Shown: positions 42,716-50,719 of the stretch, one piece after another
How the letters are laid out: every line of letters begins with the position of its first letter
Position numbering within the stretch: the stretch's first letter is position 1
Origin: Neobacillus sp. Marseille-Q6967
GTDB taxonomy: Bacteria > Bacillota > Bacilli > Bacillales > Cytobacillaceae
DNA length: 64,000 bases
Direction: 5' to 3'
Assembly: GCF_946151075.1 (NCBI RefSeq)
Contig: NZ_OX267715.1
Location: forward strand, 2,767,881-2,831,880
Notes under the pieces: generated by a model
Database searches by the model: none
What the model was told of the DNA's origin: nothing
What the model saw: only the letters and a program-made list of their open reading frames with translations
Position numbers and translations under genes: made by a program

Positions 42716-42730
42716 TTGAAAGCGGTTGCT
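42716..42730. promoter_or_regulatory. cre box ahead of fixA
   Basis: TTGAAAGCGGTTGCT matches the WTGNAANCGNWNNCW consensus at every defined position. It lies between the probable fixA promoter and its ribosome site, where CcpA-HPr(Ser-P) binding would repress. This fits a catabolic role for fixABCX. Confidence 0.7.
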
Positions 42731-42870
42731 CATATTGGATATAAAAAATGCCTTTTATTACGATATATGAATCGCAACACAAGCATAGTACCAAACAAGA
42801 ACAGTTTTCTAATTTTCTTAACGTTATTTTTAAAAAGAATAGATGTGAAATTCTCATTGTTGATTTGATG

Positions 42871-42911
42871 CTAAGTTGATTGGAGCGGAAATCAACGGGT
42901 AATTTTAACCT
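42871..42911 (+). repeat. Short (deleted) copy of the GC-rich intergenic repeat
   Basis: Core TGATTGGAGCGGAAATCA (42877-42894) is the two ends of the long copy at 55587-55772 joined, with the whole GC-rich centre absent. The left flank GCTAAGT and the right flank CGGG..TTTTAAC are shared with the long copy. The rest of the 510-base gap between fixA and spo0E shows no gene; it holds the fixA control region and an AT-rich stretch with AAGGCCTTC twice. Confidence 0.8.
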
Positions 42912-43193
42912 GCTAAAAAGGATAGAAGTATACTAGTTATAGATTAATATGCGAGGATGTTTCATAGAAGTAGAGCTAATTTAACTATAAAAAATATTCA
43001 AATAAAGACAATGATAAATATCACAGTCTGTCATATTATGTTGAGGGTGAATGTCTTATGTAATAAATTTGAAGATTATTAGGAAGTTTAAAGGAGATTT
43101 TTATTCATAGTGCTGTGGAAGGCCTTCTTAAGTTAAGTTAAAATCAATGAAATAACAAAACCAGCTAAAGGCCTTCGTCGGTTTTTACGAGGG

Positions 43194-43445
43194 TTAAACA
43201 CATACCTTCGGCCAAATCATAATCATCTGTTTAAAAGCAATTTTGACCTCTTCATTTCGATTTAATGATGTACTGCATACCTTTTGATATTCATTTATTA
43301 ATACATCCAGTTCCTGGCTATATTTAATCGTTTCTTCACTTGTAAATCCTTGTTTATTCGCACAATTTATCATCATTTCTCTTTTAACTTTAATTGCTTC
43401 AAGCATTTCAGACGCGTTATTACTAGACTCGTACAATTTTTCCAC
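43194..43445 (-). CDS. spo0E: Spo0E-like aspartyl-phosphate phosphatase
   Basis: An 83-residue protein. The stretch KQGFTSEETIKYSQELDVLINEYQK holds the SQELDxLI family signature and closely follows B. subtilis Spo0E, which removes phosphate from Spo0A and delays sporulation. It is a two-helix protein. The start is GTG, near AAGGAG with short spacing. Its place between the clpE/mhqR region and mtnD is the same as in B. subtilis, which supports the specific name. Confidence 0.83.
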   Translation of the reverse strand: MEKLYESSNNASEMLEAIKVKREMMINCANKQGFTSEETIKYSQELDVLINEYQKVCSTSLNRNEEVKIAFKQMIMIWPKVCV

Positions 43446-43619
43446 CTACTCCTTACTCTTTACGGTAATTCGCTAAAAAAATAGACTACTTGAAGAATTA
43501 TGACAAGATTTTAGATAAATGTAAACAGATTCGCAAAAATAGACAAAACAAGCATTTTCATACAAATTTCGACAGTATTTTCGTGGGTTTTCAGTTCTTT
43601 ACGACACATTCCATACAAA

Positions 43620-43652
43620 AAAACTGACTGCCGTATTGGCAATCAGTTTCAG
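43620..43652 (-). terminator. Terminator after mtnD
   Basis: AAACTGA-TGCC/GGCA-TCAGTTT interrupted stem, T-rich flank on the minus strand. Confidence 0.7.
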
Positions 43653-43660
43653 TTTTTATC

Positions 43661-44194
43661 TTATTGATGAATTTCTGCTTTTTCGTAAATTGGTACCCAG
43701 CCTTCTGTCGTAACAAAAATACGAACCGCCACGACTTTTCGATCTTCTTCAAGAGTAAAATAATGTCTTGTGTTTTCTGGAACAGAGATTAAATCGCCTG
43801 GTTCGAGGTGTACTTCAAAAAAGTCACCTTCTTTTGCTTGGATAACAAACACACCGTGGCCGCTGACAATAAAGCGTACCTCATCATCTGTATGATGGTG
43901 TTCGTTTTTAAAGTTTGTTAAGAGCTGGTCAAGATTTGGTGTATTTTCTGATAAAGAGATCACATCTTGTGCTTTATAGCCTCTTCTTGCAGAAATATCT
44001 GCAATTTCAGCTGCAAAAGCATTTAGAATTTCTTCTTTTTCCTCGTCACTTAAAAGATATTTTTCTACTAAGCTTGATGGTAATTTCGTAATATCCCAAT
44101 TTTCGTAAATAACTTCCTGACTGTTTAAAAAGCTTGCTACTTCTTCCTGGTTACGAATTTCTTCTTCTCTGCTTTGAAATGTAATATATGCCAC
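43661..44194 (-). CDS. mtnD: Acireductone dioxygenase
   Basis: A 177-residue cupin that oxidises 1,2-dihydroxy-3-keto-5-methylthiopentene in the methionine salvage pathway, giving 4-methylthio-2-oxobutyrate and formate with Fe2+. Metal ligands: NEHHHTDDEVRF (two His and Glu) and the later His of NTRHYFTL. It starts with GTG. Last gene of mtnWXBD, 24 bases after mtnB. Confidence 0.95.
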   Translation of the reverse strand: MAYITFQSREEEIRNQEEVASFLNSQEVIYENWDITKLPSSLVEKYLLSDEEKEEILNAFAAEIADISARRGYKAQDVISLSENTPNLDQLLTNFKNEHHHTDDEVRFIVSGHGVFVIQAKEGDFFEVHLEPGDLISVPENTRHYFTLEEDRKVVAVRIFVTTEGWVPIYEKAEIHQ

Positions 44195-44217
44195 GTTACT
44201 CTTCCTCTTCTAAGTAT

Positions 44218-44847
44218 TTATACCACTTTAAATAATTGATATCGTTTATGTTCTAGTAATCGCAGTTGATAACGGAATAAAAACTCCGAAGCTTCTAGTA
44301 TCTTTTTCGCTTCGAAAGCCGTCCTGCCCCAAACAGTGATTCCATGATTACGGATTAAAACTGCCCCTGTATCCCCATTTACATGTTCAGAAAACTCGCT
44401 GGCAAGTGTTGGGATATGAGCGTAGTTTTTAATAATTGGGATTTTAAGGACAGCATCCTCTTCCCATTTATCAAATGCCTTGATAAGTTCCTGCCCTTTA
44501 AAAGTAACCTCACCCTGATCCCCATAGATTTCTGAAATAACATTGTTATCGATTGTATGAACATGGAGGCTGCAGCCCGCATTGGTCTTGCGGTAAATTT
44601 CAACGTGAAGAAGTGTTTCTGCCGAAGGCTTCAAATGAGTTTCTTCCACTGCACGGCCGAATTCGTCCACCAGTAAAAAATCCTCATCTGTCCGTTTACG
44701 CTTATCTTTCCCGCTAGCCGTAACTAGAAACTGCAACGGCTGATCACTTACCTTGATTGCAAGATTGCCGCTTGTACCCATGAACCAATCTCGTTCTGAT
44801 AATTCATCCTTAACATCCGCTAATTCCAGCCATTTTTCCTTTAACAT
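44218..44847 (-). CDS. mtnB: Methylthioribulose-1-phosphate dehydratase
   Basis: A 209-residue class II aldolase-fold enzyme that dehydrates 5-methylthioribulose-1-phosphate. Zinc ligands are seen in SLHVHTIDN and in IRNHGITVWG; the substrate loop GTSGNLAIKV is present. It begins two bases after the mtnX stop codon. Confidence 0.95.
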   Translation of the reverse strand: MLKEKWLELADVKDELSERDWFMGTSGNLAIKVSDQPLQFLVTASGKDKRKRTDEDFLLVDEFGRAVEETHLKPSAETLLHVEIYRKTNAGCSLHVHTIDNNVISEIYGDQGEVTFKGQELIKAFDKWEEDAVLKIPIIKNYAHIPTLASEFSEHVNGDTGAVLIRNHGITVWGRTAFEAKKILEASEFLFRYQLRLLEHKRYQLFKVV

Positions 44848-44849
44848 GA

Positions 44850-45515
44850 TTACTTCTTCACCTCAATCCTATTTTTAATCGCTTCAATACAGTCATAAAA
44901 GGTCGTAAACCCTTGATGATGAATTCCCCATTCAGCACATTTTGCCTCAAGAAAATCCCTTGCTAAAACAAAATCAGCTTGTTTAGCAGCTTCTAAGTCT
45001 GTTACCGAATCCCCGATGACAATATTATAGCTATCTTTACCCTTTGTTACCTTCCTGATAATACTTGGTTTACAACAGCCGCACTCGTTTTTACATAGCG
45101 AATCACATTCATGCGGCCACAATATTTTTATATACTCACCAGAAAAATCGGAGTGATTACAAAATAACCCGTCAAATGGCCCGTATTTTTCAAGGATTGG
45201 AATTACGAAAAAGTCGATCCCTCCGCTTACGATATAAAGCGGGATTCCCTCTTCTCGAAGATAGTTGACAAATTCAGCAAAACCTTCTCGGATTTTCGCA
45301 TTCTCAATCGCAAATCGGGTAATTTCCTCCCTCATCGCGGAAGGAAGTTTTGCGAATAACTTTCCTACACCTTCACTGATTGGTATTTCTTGAGCAAGGA
45401 TTTGGTCCTTAATCTGCTCCCAGCCAGGAGGATTAAATTTTTTCATAATGGCAATGATGTTATCACTTTCTGTAATGGTTCCATCGAAGTCACAATAGAT
45501 GATTGGTTTACTCAC
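44850..45515 (-). CDS. mtnX: HK-MTPenyl-1-P phosphatase
   Basis: A 221-residue HAD-family phosphatase that removes phosphate from 2-hydroxy-3-keto-5-methylthiopentenyl-1-phosphate. Motif I is CDFDGTITESD, motif II is in VSGGID, motif III/IV is VIGDSVTDLEAA. The cap holds a Cys cluster (CDSLCKNECGCCKPS) like B. subtilis MtnX. I chose GTG at 45515, with GAGGTG 8 bases upstream; it overlaps mtnW by 8 bases. Confidence 0.94.
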   Translation of the reverse strand: MSKPIIYCDFDGTITESDNIIAIMKKFNPPGWEQIKDQILAQEIPISEGVGKLFAKLPSAMREEITRFAIENAKIREGFAEFVNYLREEGIPLYIVSGGIDFFVIPILEKYGPFDGLFCNHSDFSGEYIKILWPHECDSLCKNECGCCKPSIIRKVTKGKDSYNIVIGDSVTDLEAAKQADFVLARDFLEAKCAEWGIHHQGFTTFYDCIEAIKNRIEVKK

Positions 45516-46725
45516 TAACAGACACCTCAGCATTTCCCCATAACTTCAATGCTTTTGCCAGCTCTGGATTGGTTTTTGCACCCTCTGCTAAGGAAAGACC
45601 TTTAATCTTCACATCAATTGCCTGCCGGAATGCAAGACCTCCGCCGCGAGCACCATCCGGATGCCCATGAACTCCGCCGCCTGCATTAATGACCGAATCC
45701 GTTCCAAAATCACGTAATAACAATGGTACTAGGCCTGGATGAATTCCAGCTGATGGTACAGGGAAGGATGTTTTAAATTGATCCTTCTTTGTTAGTTCCT
45801 CTGCGATCGAAAGTGCATTTAATTTTTCTAATGCAACGGTTCCATATGGTGATGGGAATAAGGATAAATCAGCACCAGCGTATCGGAGCAGCTTTCCGAG
45901 CAATAATGAGTATGAAAGTCCGTAGTGAGAAGACGAAGTGAATGCCCCGCTAACCGCAGGATGTGCCATGATTGGCAGTGCAATTTCATCGTCATCGCGT
46001 AATTCCTGAAGAACATCTAACCCATAAGCAAATACATTAAAAAGAAATAAATCTGCCCCAAGTTCCACTGCCTTTCGAGCCTTGTCCCTCAGCTGTGAAG
46101 TCCTGCCGGTCAAATTAACTGCATATAAAGTGCGGTGACCGGTTTGTTCGAAAACATCCTTTAAAACGCTTCTTCCGGCAGTAATCCGTTTTTCAAAAGG
46201 AGTAAGCTCATTTTCAAATAGAATCTCGTCATCCTTCACGAAGTCGACTCCGCCCAGCGCCTGCTGTTTTAGCTGTTCAGCAAGAAAGTCAAGATCCTTG
46301 CCAAGCACCCCCTTAAAGATACTCATTAACAGCGGACGGTCGTAAACACCTAATTTTTCTCTCAGTCCTTCGATACCATATCTTGGTCCTGGGAAGCTAG
46401 CCTTTAATTCATCTTCAAATTCCAAATCTATTAACTTAATTTTTCCATCCAATGACAGCTTTCCAAAAACAGTGGTGAGAATGGCAGGAAGATCATTGGA
46501 GAAATTTATAGATGGGTACGCAATTCGGATGATGGACTGTTCTCCATAATCAGTATCTACTCCTTCTACCGAAACCACTCTACCTTTATGTTTGCGTAAT
46601 TGATTTTGCTCAAGTTCAGGTAAATTCGTCCATGAACCTACCGTTAGCCCTAACGCGATTTCTTCTGCTTTTTTTGCTGAATTTTTCTCATCATGCAGTA
46701 AATAAGTAGCCGTTAATTCAGACAT
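45508..46725 (-). CDS. mtnW: RuBisCO-like DK-MTP-1-P enolase
   Basis: A 405-residue RuBisCO-like protein that enolises 2,3-diketo-5-methylthiopentyl-1-phosphate. The metal-carbamate site reads GGVDFVKDDE and the downstream HPAVSGAF and GGGVHGHPDGARGG stretches match the family. I chose the ATG at 46725, with AAAGGAAG upstream. First gene of mtnWXBD, controlled by a SAM-I riboswitch. Confidence 0.95.
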   Translation of the reverse strand: MSELTATYLLHDEKNSAKKAEEIALGLTVGSWTNLPELEQNQLRKHKGRVVSVEGVDTDYGEQSIIRIAYPSINFSNDLPAILTTVFGKLSLDGKIKLIDLEFEDELKASFPGPRYGIEGLREKLGVYDRPLLMSIFKGVLGKDLDFLAEQLKQQALGGVDFVKDDEILFENELTPFEKRITAGRSVLKDVFEQTGHRTLYAVNLTGRTSQLRDKARKAVELGADLFLFNVFAYGLDVLQELRDDDEIALPIMAHPAVSGAFTSSSHYGLSYSLLLGKLLRYAGADLSLFPSPYGTVALEKLNALSIAEELTKKDQFKTSFPVPSAGIHPGLVPLLLRDFGTDSVINAGGGVHGHPDGARGGGLAFRQAIDVKIKGLSLAEGAKTNPELAKALKLWGNAEVSVSE

Positions 46726-46758
46726 CTTAATCAACTTCCTTTTAAAAAATTAAAAAAA

Positions 46759-46835
46759 TGGCTCTATTAAGTTGTCTGTTGATTTCCGCTCCAATCAACA
46801 TATGAGCAAAAAAACAATGTACTTTAATAGAGCTA
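46759..46835. repeat. Short (deleted) repeat copy in the mtnW leader
   Basis: Outer arms TGGCTCTATTAAG (46759-46771) and CTTTAATAGAGCTA (46822-46835) are inverted and frame the core TGATTTCCGCTCCAATCA, the reverse complement of the core at 42877. It lies between the riboswitch terminator and the mtnW ribosome site, so every full mtnW transcript carries it and could fold into a hairpin. Confidence 0.78.
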
Positions 46836-46864
46836 AAAAAAACCTCTTCCATAGAGAAGAGGTT
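46834..46864 (-). terminator. Riboswitch terminator ahead of mtnW
   Basis: AACCTCTTC/GAAGAGGTT, perfect 9-bp stem with eight U on the minus strand, right below the S-box aptamer. Confidence 0.9.
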
Positions 46865-46878
46865 AGTGAACTAACATC

Positions 46879-46983
46879 TTCTCATCTTTCAGCTGCTGCT
46901 GCAAGATTTAGCACCGTGCTTAATGGGTTAAGTCGGTTGCCGGGCTTCATAGGGCTTTTCCCTCCGCCTGCTCTTGATAAGAA
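46879..46983 (-). promoter_or_regulatory. SAM-I (S-box) riboswitch of mtnWXBD
   Basis: On the minus strand the P1 stem (TTCTTATC/GATGAGAA) encloses the conserved AGAGCAGGCGGAGGGA, ATGAAGCCCGGCAACC and GCACGGTGCTAA segments. SAM binding favours the terminator at 46834-46864, so the operon is made when SAM is scarce. Confidence 0.95.
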
Positions 46984-47059
46984 AACGATTATAGTATTTA
47001 ATTTAGACTCGTTGTTTAACTTTATTTTGGATTATCCCAAGAAATAAATAGATTGTCAA

Positions 47060-48238
47060 CTATTTTTCAAATATTTCTAATGTACTTATTCTTCGGACTG
47101 CTTCCTCTAGCCTTTCCTCTGACGTTAGAAGACCTACACGGACGTACCCCTCACCTAATTCGCCAAACCCAATTCCAGGTGCTACAGCAATATGTGCCTC
47201 CTCAAGAAGTAAGTCAGCAAATTGTGAAGAGGTCAGACCTTCAGGAACTTTAAGCCACGCAAAAAACGAACCTTTTGGTGCCGTCACATTCCAACCAAGT
47301 GAATGAAGTCCGTCAATAAATAGATTTCTTCTACGTTCGTAAAGAGCGTTTAACTCCCGTACGCAATCTTGCGGACCATTGAGTGCAGCAGCTGCTGCTT
47401 CCTGGATTCCTCCAAATAAGCTGCAATAAAGATGATCCTGTAAAAGTTCAATTGCTGAAATGACACTTTCATTTCCAACCGCAAAACCAACACGCCATCC
47501 AGCCATGTTGTACGTTTTTGATAGAGTATAAATCTCAATTCCAACTTCTTTTGCGCCTTCGATTTCTAAAAAACTAATAGGTCTTTGTCCATCAAAACCA
47601 ATCCCACCGTAAGCAAAATCATGAACAACACAGATGTTGTTTTCCTCGGAAAACTGTACGGTTTCCTCAAAAAACTCTTTTGTTGCCGTTGCTCCTGTAG
47701 GATTATTTGGATAATTGAGAAACATTAATTTTGCTTTTTCTATATCTGCGCCCGCTAGTTCACGATAATCAGGCAGGAAATGGTTTTCCTCCCTTAAAGG
47801 CATTGTCACCATTTCTGCTTTAGAAAGTGCGACACCAGACCAATAATCAGGGTAACCCGGGTCAGGGACTAGAATAGTATCACCGGGATTCAATAAGCAT
47901 TGAGGAATTTCGACTAAACCTGCTTTCCCGCCAAATAAAACGGCCACTTCCTTCTCTGGATTAATAGTAACCCCATATTCCCTTTTGTAAAAATCGGCTG
48001 CTGCCTTTTTTAAGTAAGAAAATCCTTGAAATGGCGGATATTTATGATTAATTGGCTTAGTAGCTGCTTCTTGAAGTTTTTCAACAATATGGTCAGGAGT
48101 TGGCTGATCAGGATTCCCCTGACCTAAATTAATAACATCATGTCCTGCTGCAATTTCCTTGTTTACCTTTTTAACAAGCGAAGCAAAGAATTGTTTTGGA
48201 AGACTCTTTAATAATTCTGATGGTGGAAATTGTTTCAT
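47060..48238 (-). CDS. mtnE: Methionine-salvage aminotransferase MtnE
   Basis: A 392-residue class I aminotransferase that makes methionine from 4-methylthio-2-oxobutyrate. The PLP Lys is in YTLSKTYNMAGWRVGF; NYPNNPTG and YVRVGL are also seen. I chose the ATG at 48238, with AGGTGAG upstream. It is upstream of the mtnW riboswitch on the same strand and divergent from mtnU; no S-box is seen ahead of it. Confidence 0.93.
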   Translation of the reverse strand: MKQFPPSELLKSLPKQFFASLVKKVNKEIAAGHDVINLGQGNPDQPTPDHIVEKLQEAATKPINHKYPPFQGFSYLKKAAADFYKREYGVTINPEKEVAVLFGGKAGLVEIPQCLLNPGDTILVPDPGYPDYWSGVALSKAEMVTMPLREENHFLPDYRELAGADIEKAKLMFLNYPNNPTGATATKEFFEETVQFSEENNICVVHDFAYGGIGFDGQRPISFLEIEGAKEVGIEIYTLSKTYNMAGWRVGFAVGNESVISAIELLQDHLYCSLFGGIQEAAAAALNGPQDCVRELNALYERRRNLFIDGLHSLGWNVTAPKGSFFAWLKVPEGLTSSQFADLLLEEAHIAVAPGIGFGELGEGYVRVGLLTSEERLEEAVRRISTLEIFEK

Positions 48239-48357
48239 CGTCTCACCTGCTTTATATATTTCAGATTCTAGTTTCAAATTCTAGTCACAAATGATATAAC
48301 TTTTATAATAGCTTGTAAAGATAAAATTTTTAAAATCTTTTAATGAGGTGAAGATGG

Positions 48358-49140
48358 TTGAAATTAAAAATTGTTTGTCTGCAAATGGATATTAACTTTG
48401 GAAATCCAAGTGAAAACTTCCAATCTGCAGAAAATCTGATAGAAACAGCGATGAAAGAGAAACCAGATGTAATAGTGCTGCCAGAATTGTGGACAACCGG
48501 TTATGAGTTAACTCGCCTGGATGAAATTGCTGACGAAGGTGCAGCAGTATCCATCCGCTTCCTTTCACAGACTGCCAAAAAATATCACGTGAATTTTGTA
48601 GGTGGTTCTGTTGCGAATAAAGGGAAAGACGGTGTAAAAAATACATTGCTCATCATTAATAGAGAGGGCCAGCTTGTACACGAATATAGTAAACTTCATC
48701 TCTTTAAACTTATGGATGAACACTTATATCTAGAGGCCGGAAATGAAAAAGGATTATTTGTTTTAGAAAATAGAACTTTTGCTGGGGTTATCTGCTATGA
48801 TATCCGGTTCCCAGAATGGATTCGGTCCCATACAGTAAACGGTGCTGAAGTCTTGTTTGTCGTCGCCGAATGGCCGGCACCAAGATTAGCTCATTGGCGG
48901 GCCTTACTAATAGCACGAGCCATCGAAAATCAATGTTTCGTCATCGCTTGTAATCGCGCTGGAAAGGACCCGAATAATCAATTTGCCGGGCATAGCTTGG
49001 TAATTGACCCATGGGGAGAAGTTGTGGCCGAGGCCGGTGAAGAGGAAGAAATTCTTAAAGCAGAAATCGAATTAGATCTAGTAGAAAAAGTTCGGAAACA
49101 AATTCCAATTTTTGAAGACCGTAAACCAGAATTTTACTAG
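48358..49140 (+). CDS. mtnU: Omega-amidase MtnU
   Basis: A 260-residue carbon-nitrogen hydrolase of the nitrilase family, thought to hydrolyse the 2-oxoglutaramate left by glutamine-dependent MtnE. The catalytic triad is visible: the Glu of VLPELWTTGY, the Lys of YSKLHLF and the Cys of AGVICYDIRFPEW. It starts with TTG, with GAGGTGAAG upstream. mtnK follows behind an S-box. Confidence 0.93.
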   Translation: MKLKIVCLQMDINFGNPSENFQSAENLIETAMKEKPDVIVLPELWTTGYELTRLDEIADEGAAVSIRFLSQTAKKYHVNFVGGSVANKGKDGVKNTLLIINREGQLVHEYSKLHLFKLMDEHLYLEAGNEKGLFVLENRTFAGVICYDIRFPEWIRSHTVNGAEVLFVVAEWPAPRLAHWRALLIARAIENQCFVIACNRAGKDPNNQFAGHSLVIDPWGEVVAEAGEEEEILKAEIELDLVEKVRKQIPIFEDRKPEFY

Positions 49141-49216
49141 AATAAAAAAAAGTTGACACTCTATTTATAATCCTGTTATTATTTCTATCATATTGAAAAA
49201 TTCAAAAATTTCATTT

Positions 49217-49381
49217 CTCTTATCATGAGCTGGCTGAGGGATTGGCCCTTTGAAGCCCAGCAACCGACCGTAATACCATTGTGAAATGGGGCGCTATAAG
49301 CAATAAGCAGCGCCGGGGATTCCCCTTTTAAGGCACGGTGCTAATTCCAACAGAAGGAGATTCCTTTCTGAGAGATAAGAG
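49217..49381 (+). promoter_or_regulatory. SAM-I (S-box) riboswitch of mtnK
   Basis: P1 CTCTTATC (49217-49224) pairs with GATAAGAG (49374-49381). Between them are GCTGGCTGAGGGA, TGAAGCCCAGCAACC, a long P3 arm and GCACGGTGCTAATTCC. The AAGAGG of P1 can pair instead with CCTCTT of the terminator (antiterminator). Confidence 0.96.
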
Positions 49382-49405
49382 GTTCGAAGGACTTTTGTCT
49401 TTGGT

Positions 49406-49435
49406 GCCTCTTTCAGAAAAAAAGAAAGAGGCTTT
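49406..49435 (+). terminator. Riboswitch terminator ahead of mtnK
   Basis: GCCTCTTTC/GAAAGAGGC perfect 9-bp stem followed by a T-rich run. Confidence 0.88.
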
Positions 49436-49484
49436 ATTTATGCTCTCCGGCGTAATCAAGCCTCCAAAATCAAGGAGGAAAAAC

Positions 49485-50669
49485 ATGAGTATTGTGAAAA
49501 AAACTTATAAACCTTTAACTGAAGCTGCTGCTATACAGCTTGCACTAAATTTGCAGTTTTTTAATGAAGACACTGATCTTACCTGCCGTGAAATTGGCGA
49601 CGGAAATCTAAATCTTGTATTTCACATAGTGGACAGTATTGACAAAAAAGGGTTAATCATTAAGCAAGCGCTTCCATATGCGAAGGTAGTGGGAGAAAGC
49701 TGGCCGTTAACCGTAAAAAGAGCAAAGATTGAAGCAGATGCCTTGAAGGTTTTTGGTCATATCGTACCCGACTATGTACCAAAAGTATATTATGTGGATG
49801 ATGTACTGGCATTAACAGTCATGGAGGATCTTTCCCATCTAACCATTGCGAGGACTGGATTTATTAACGGCGAAACGTATCCACAAATCTCCAAGCATCT
49901 CGGAGAATACCTTGCAAAAACATTGTTTTACACTTCCGACTATGCACTTGGGCCGGAGCTAAAAAAAGAACAGGTAGCGAAATTTATTAACCCAGAACTT
50001 TGCCATATTACGGAGGATTTAATTTTTACAGATCCGTATTATGATGCGGACACAAATGAGTTTGAGGAAACTTTGCGTCCGGACGTTGAAACCCTTTGGC
50101 AGGATGAAGAGTTAAAATTTCATGTTGCCGTCTTGAAAAAAAGCTTCTTAACAGAAGCTGAAGTACTCCTTCACGGGGACCTGCATACTGGCAGTGTTTT
50201 TGCTGACCATGAAGAAACAAAGGTAATTGACCCTGAATTTGCTTTTTATGGACCTGCTGGTTTTGATATAGGACAAGTATTTGCAAATCTACTTTTCCAA
50301 GTAATTGTTACGAAAGATGAAAAACAAGAACTGTTTGTAAACCATGTACAGACGGTTTGGAACGTTTTTGAAGAGCAATTTACACAATTGTGGCAAGCAG
50401 AAACAAAAGACGAATTATCAAAATCGGGTTCATTTTTAAACTATATAATAAGCAAATATTTTGAAGATGCTGTTGGTTTTGCCGGCTGTGAATTAATTCG
50501 CAGGACCATTGGCCTTGCGCATGTAGCAGATTTGGATGGTATTGCTGACGACCAAAAGCGTTTAGCTGCGAAACGTAAAGCGCTAGGACTCGGTACAGCG
50601 CTCATTAAACAAAGAAAAGGAATCAATACTTTCGACAAATTTATTGCAGTAGTAAAAGCTTCCCTCTAA
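49485..50669 (+). CDS. mtnK: 5-methylthioribose kinase
   Basis: A 394-residue kinase of the choline-kinase-like fold that phosphorylates 5-methylthioribose at O1. Catalytic loop LLHGDLHTGSVF and the metal Asp of IDPEFAFYGPAG are clear. The start is the ATG at 49485, six bases after AAGGAGG; the frame also runs back into the riboswitch, which is untranslated. The next enzyme, MtnA, is not in this window; in B. subtilis mtnA is next to mtnK. Confidence 0.95.
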   Translation: MSIVKKTYKPLTEAAAIQLALNLQFFNEDTDLTCREIGDGNLNLVFHIVDSIDKKGLIIKQALPYAKVVGESWPLTVKRAKIEADALKVFGHIVPDYVPKVYYVDDVLALTVMEDLSHLTIARTGFINGETYPQISKHLGEYLAKTLFYTSDYALGPELKKEQVAKFINPELCHITEDLIFTDPYYDADTNEFEETLRPDVETLWQDEELKFHVAVLKKSFLTEAEVLLHGDLHTGSVFADHEETKVIDPEFAFYGPAGFDIGQVFANLLFQVIVTKDEKQELFVNHVQTVWNVFEEQFTQLWQAETKDELSKSGSFLNYIISKYFEDAVGFAGCELIRRTIGLAHVADLDGIADDQKRLAAKRKALGLGTALIKQRKGINTFDKFIAVVKASL

Positions 50670-50682
50670 ACGTCAATCAATA

Positions 50683-50719
50683 AAAAAACCATCTTCCATT
50701 TAAGGAAAGTGGTTTTTTA
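50683..50719. terminator. Bidirectional terminator after mtnK
   Basis: AAAAAACCA..TTCC paired with GGAA..TGGTTTTTT between mtnK and the convergent kinase gene. Confidence 0.7.

Noticed and set aside
42684..42857. 58-codon N-terminal extension of fixA
   Set aside because: It covers the cre box and control region; ETF beta subunits start at the MHIVVCVKQ position, where a GGGGGAGGG site is found.
46772..47047. 91-codon plus-strand frame
   Set aside because: It runs antisense through the mtnW riboswitch and terminator and has no ribosome site.
49338..49484. 49-codon upstream extension of mtnK
   Set aside because: It translates the S-box and terminator; the ATG at 49485 has AAGGAGG at ideal spacing.
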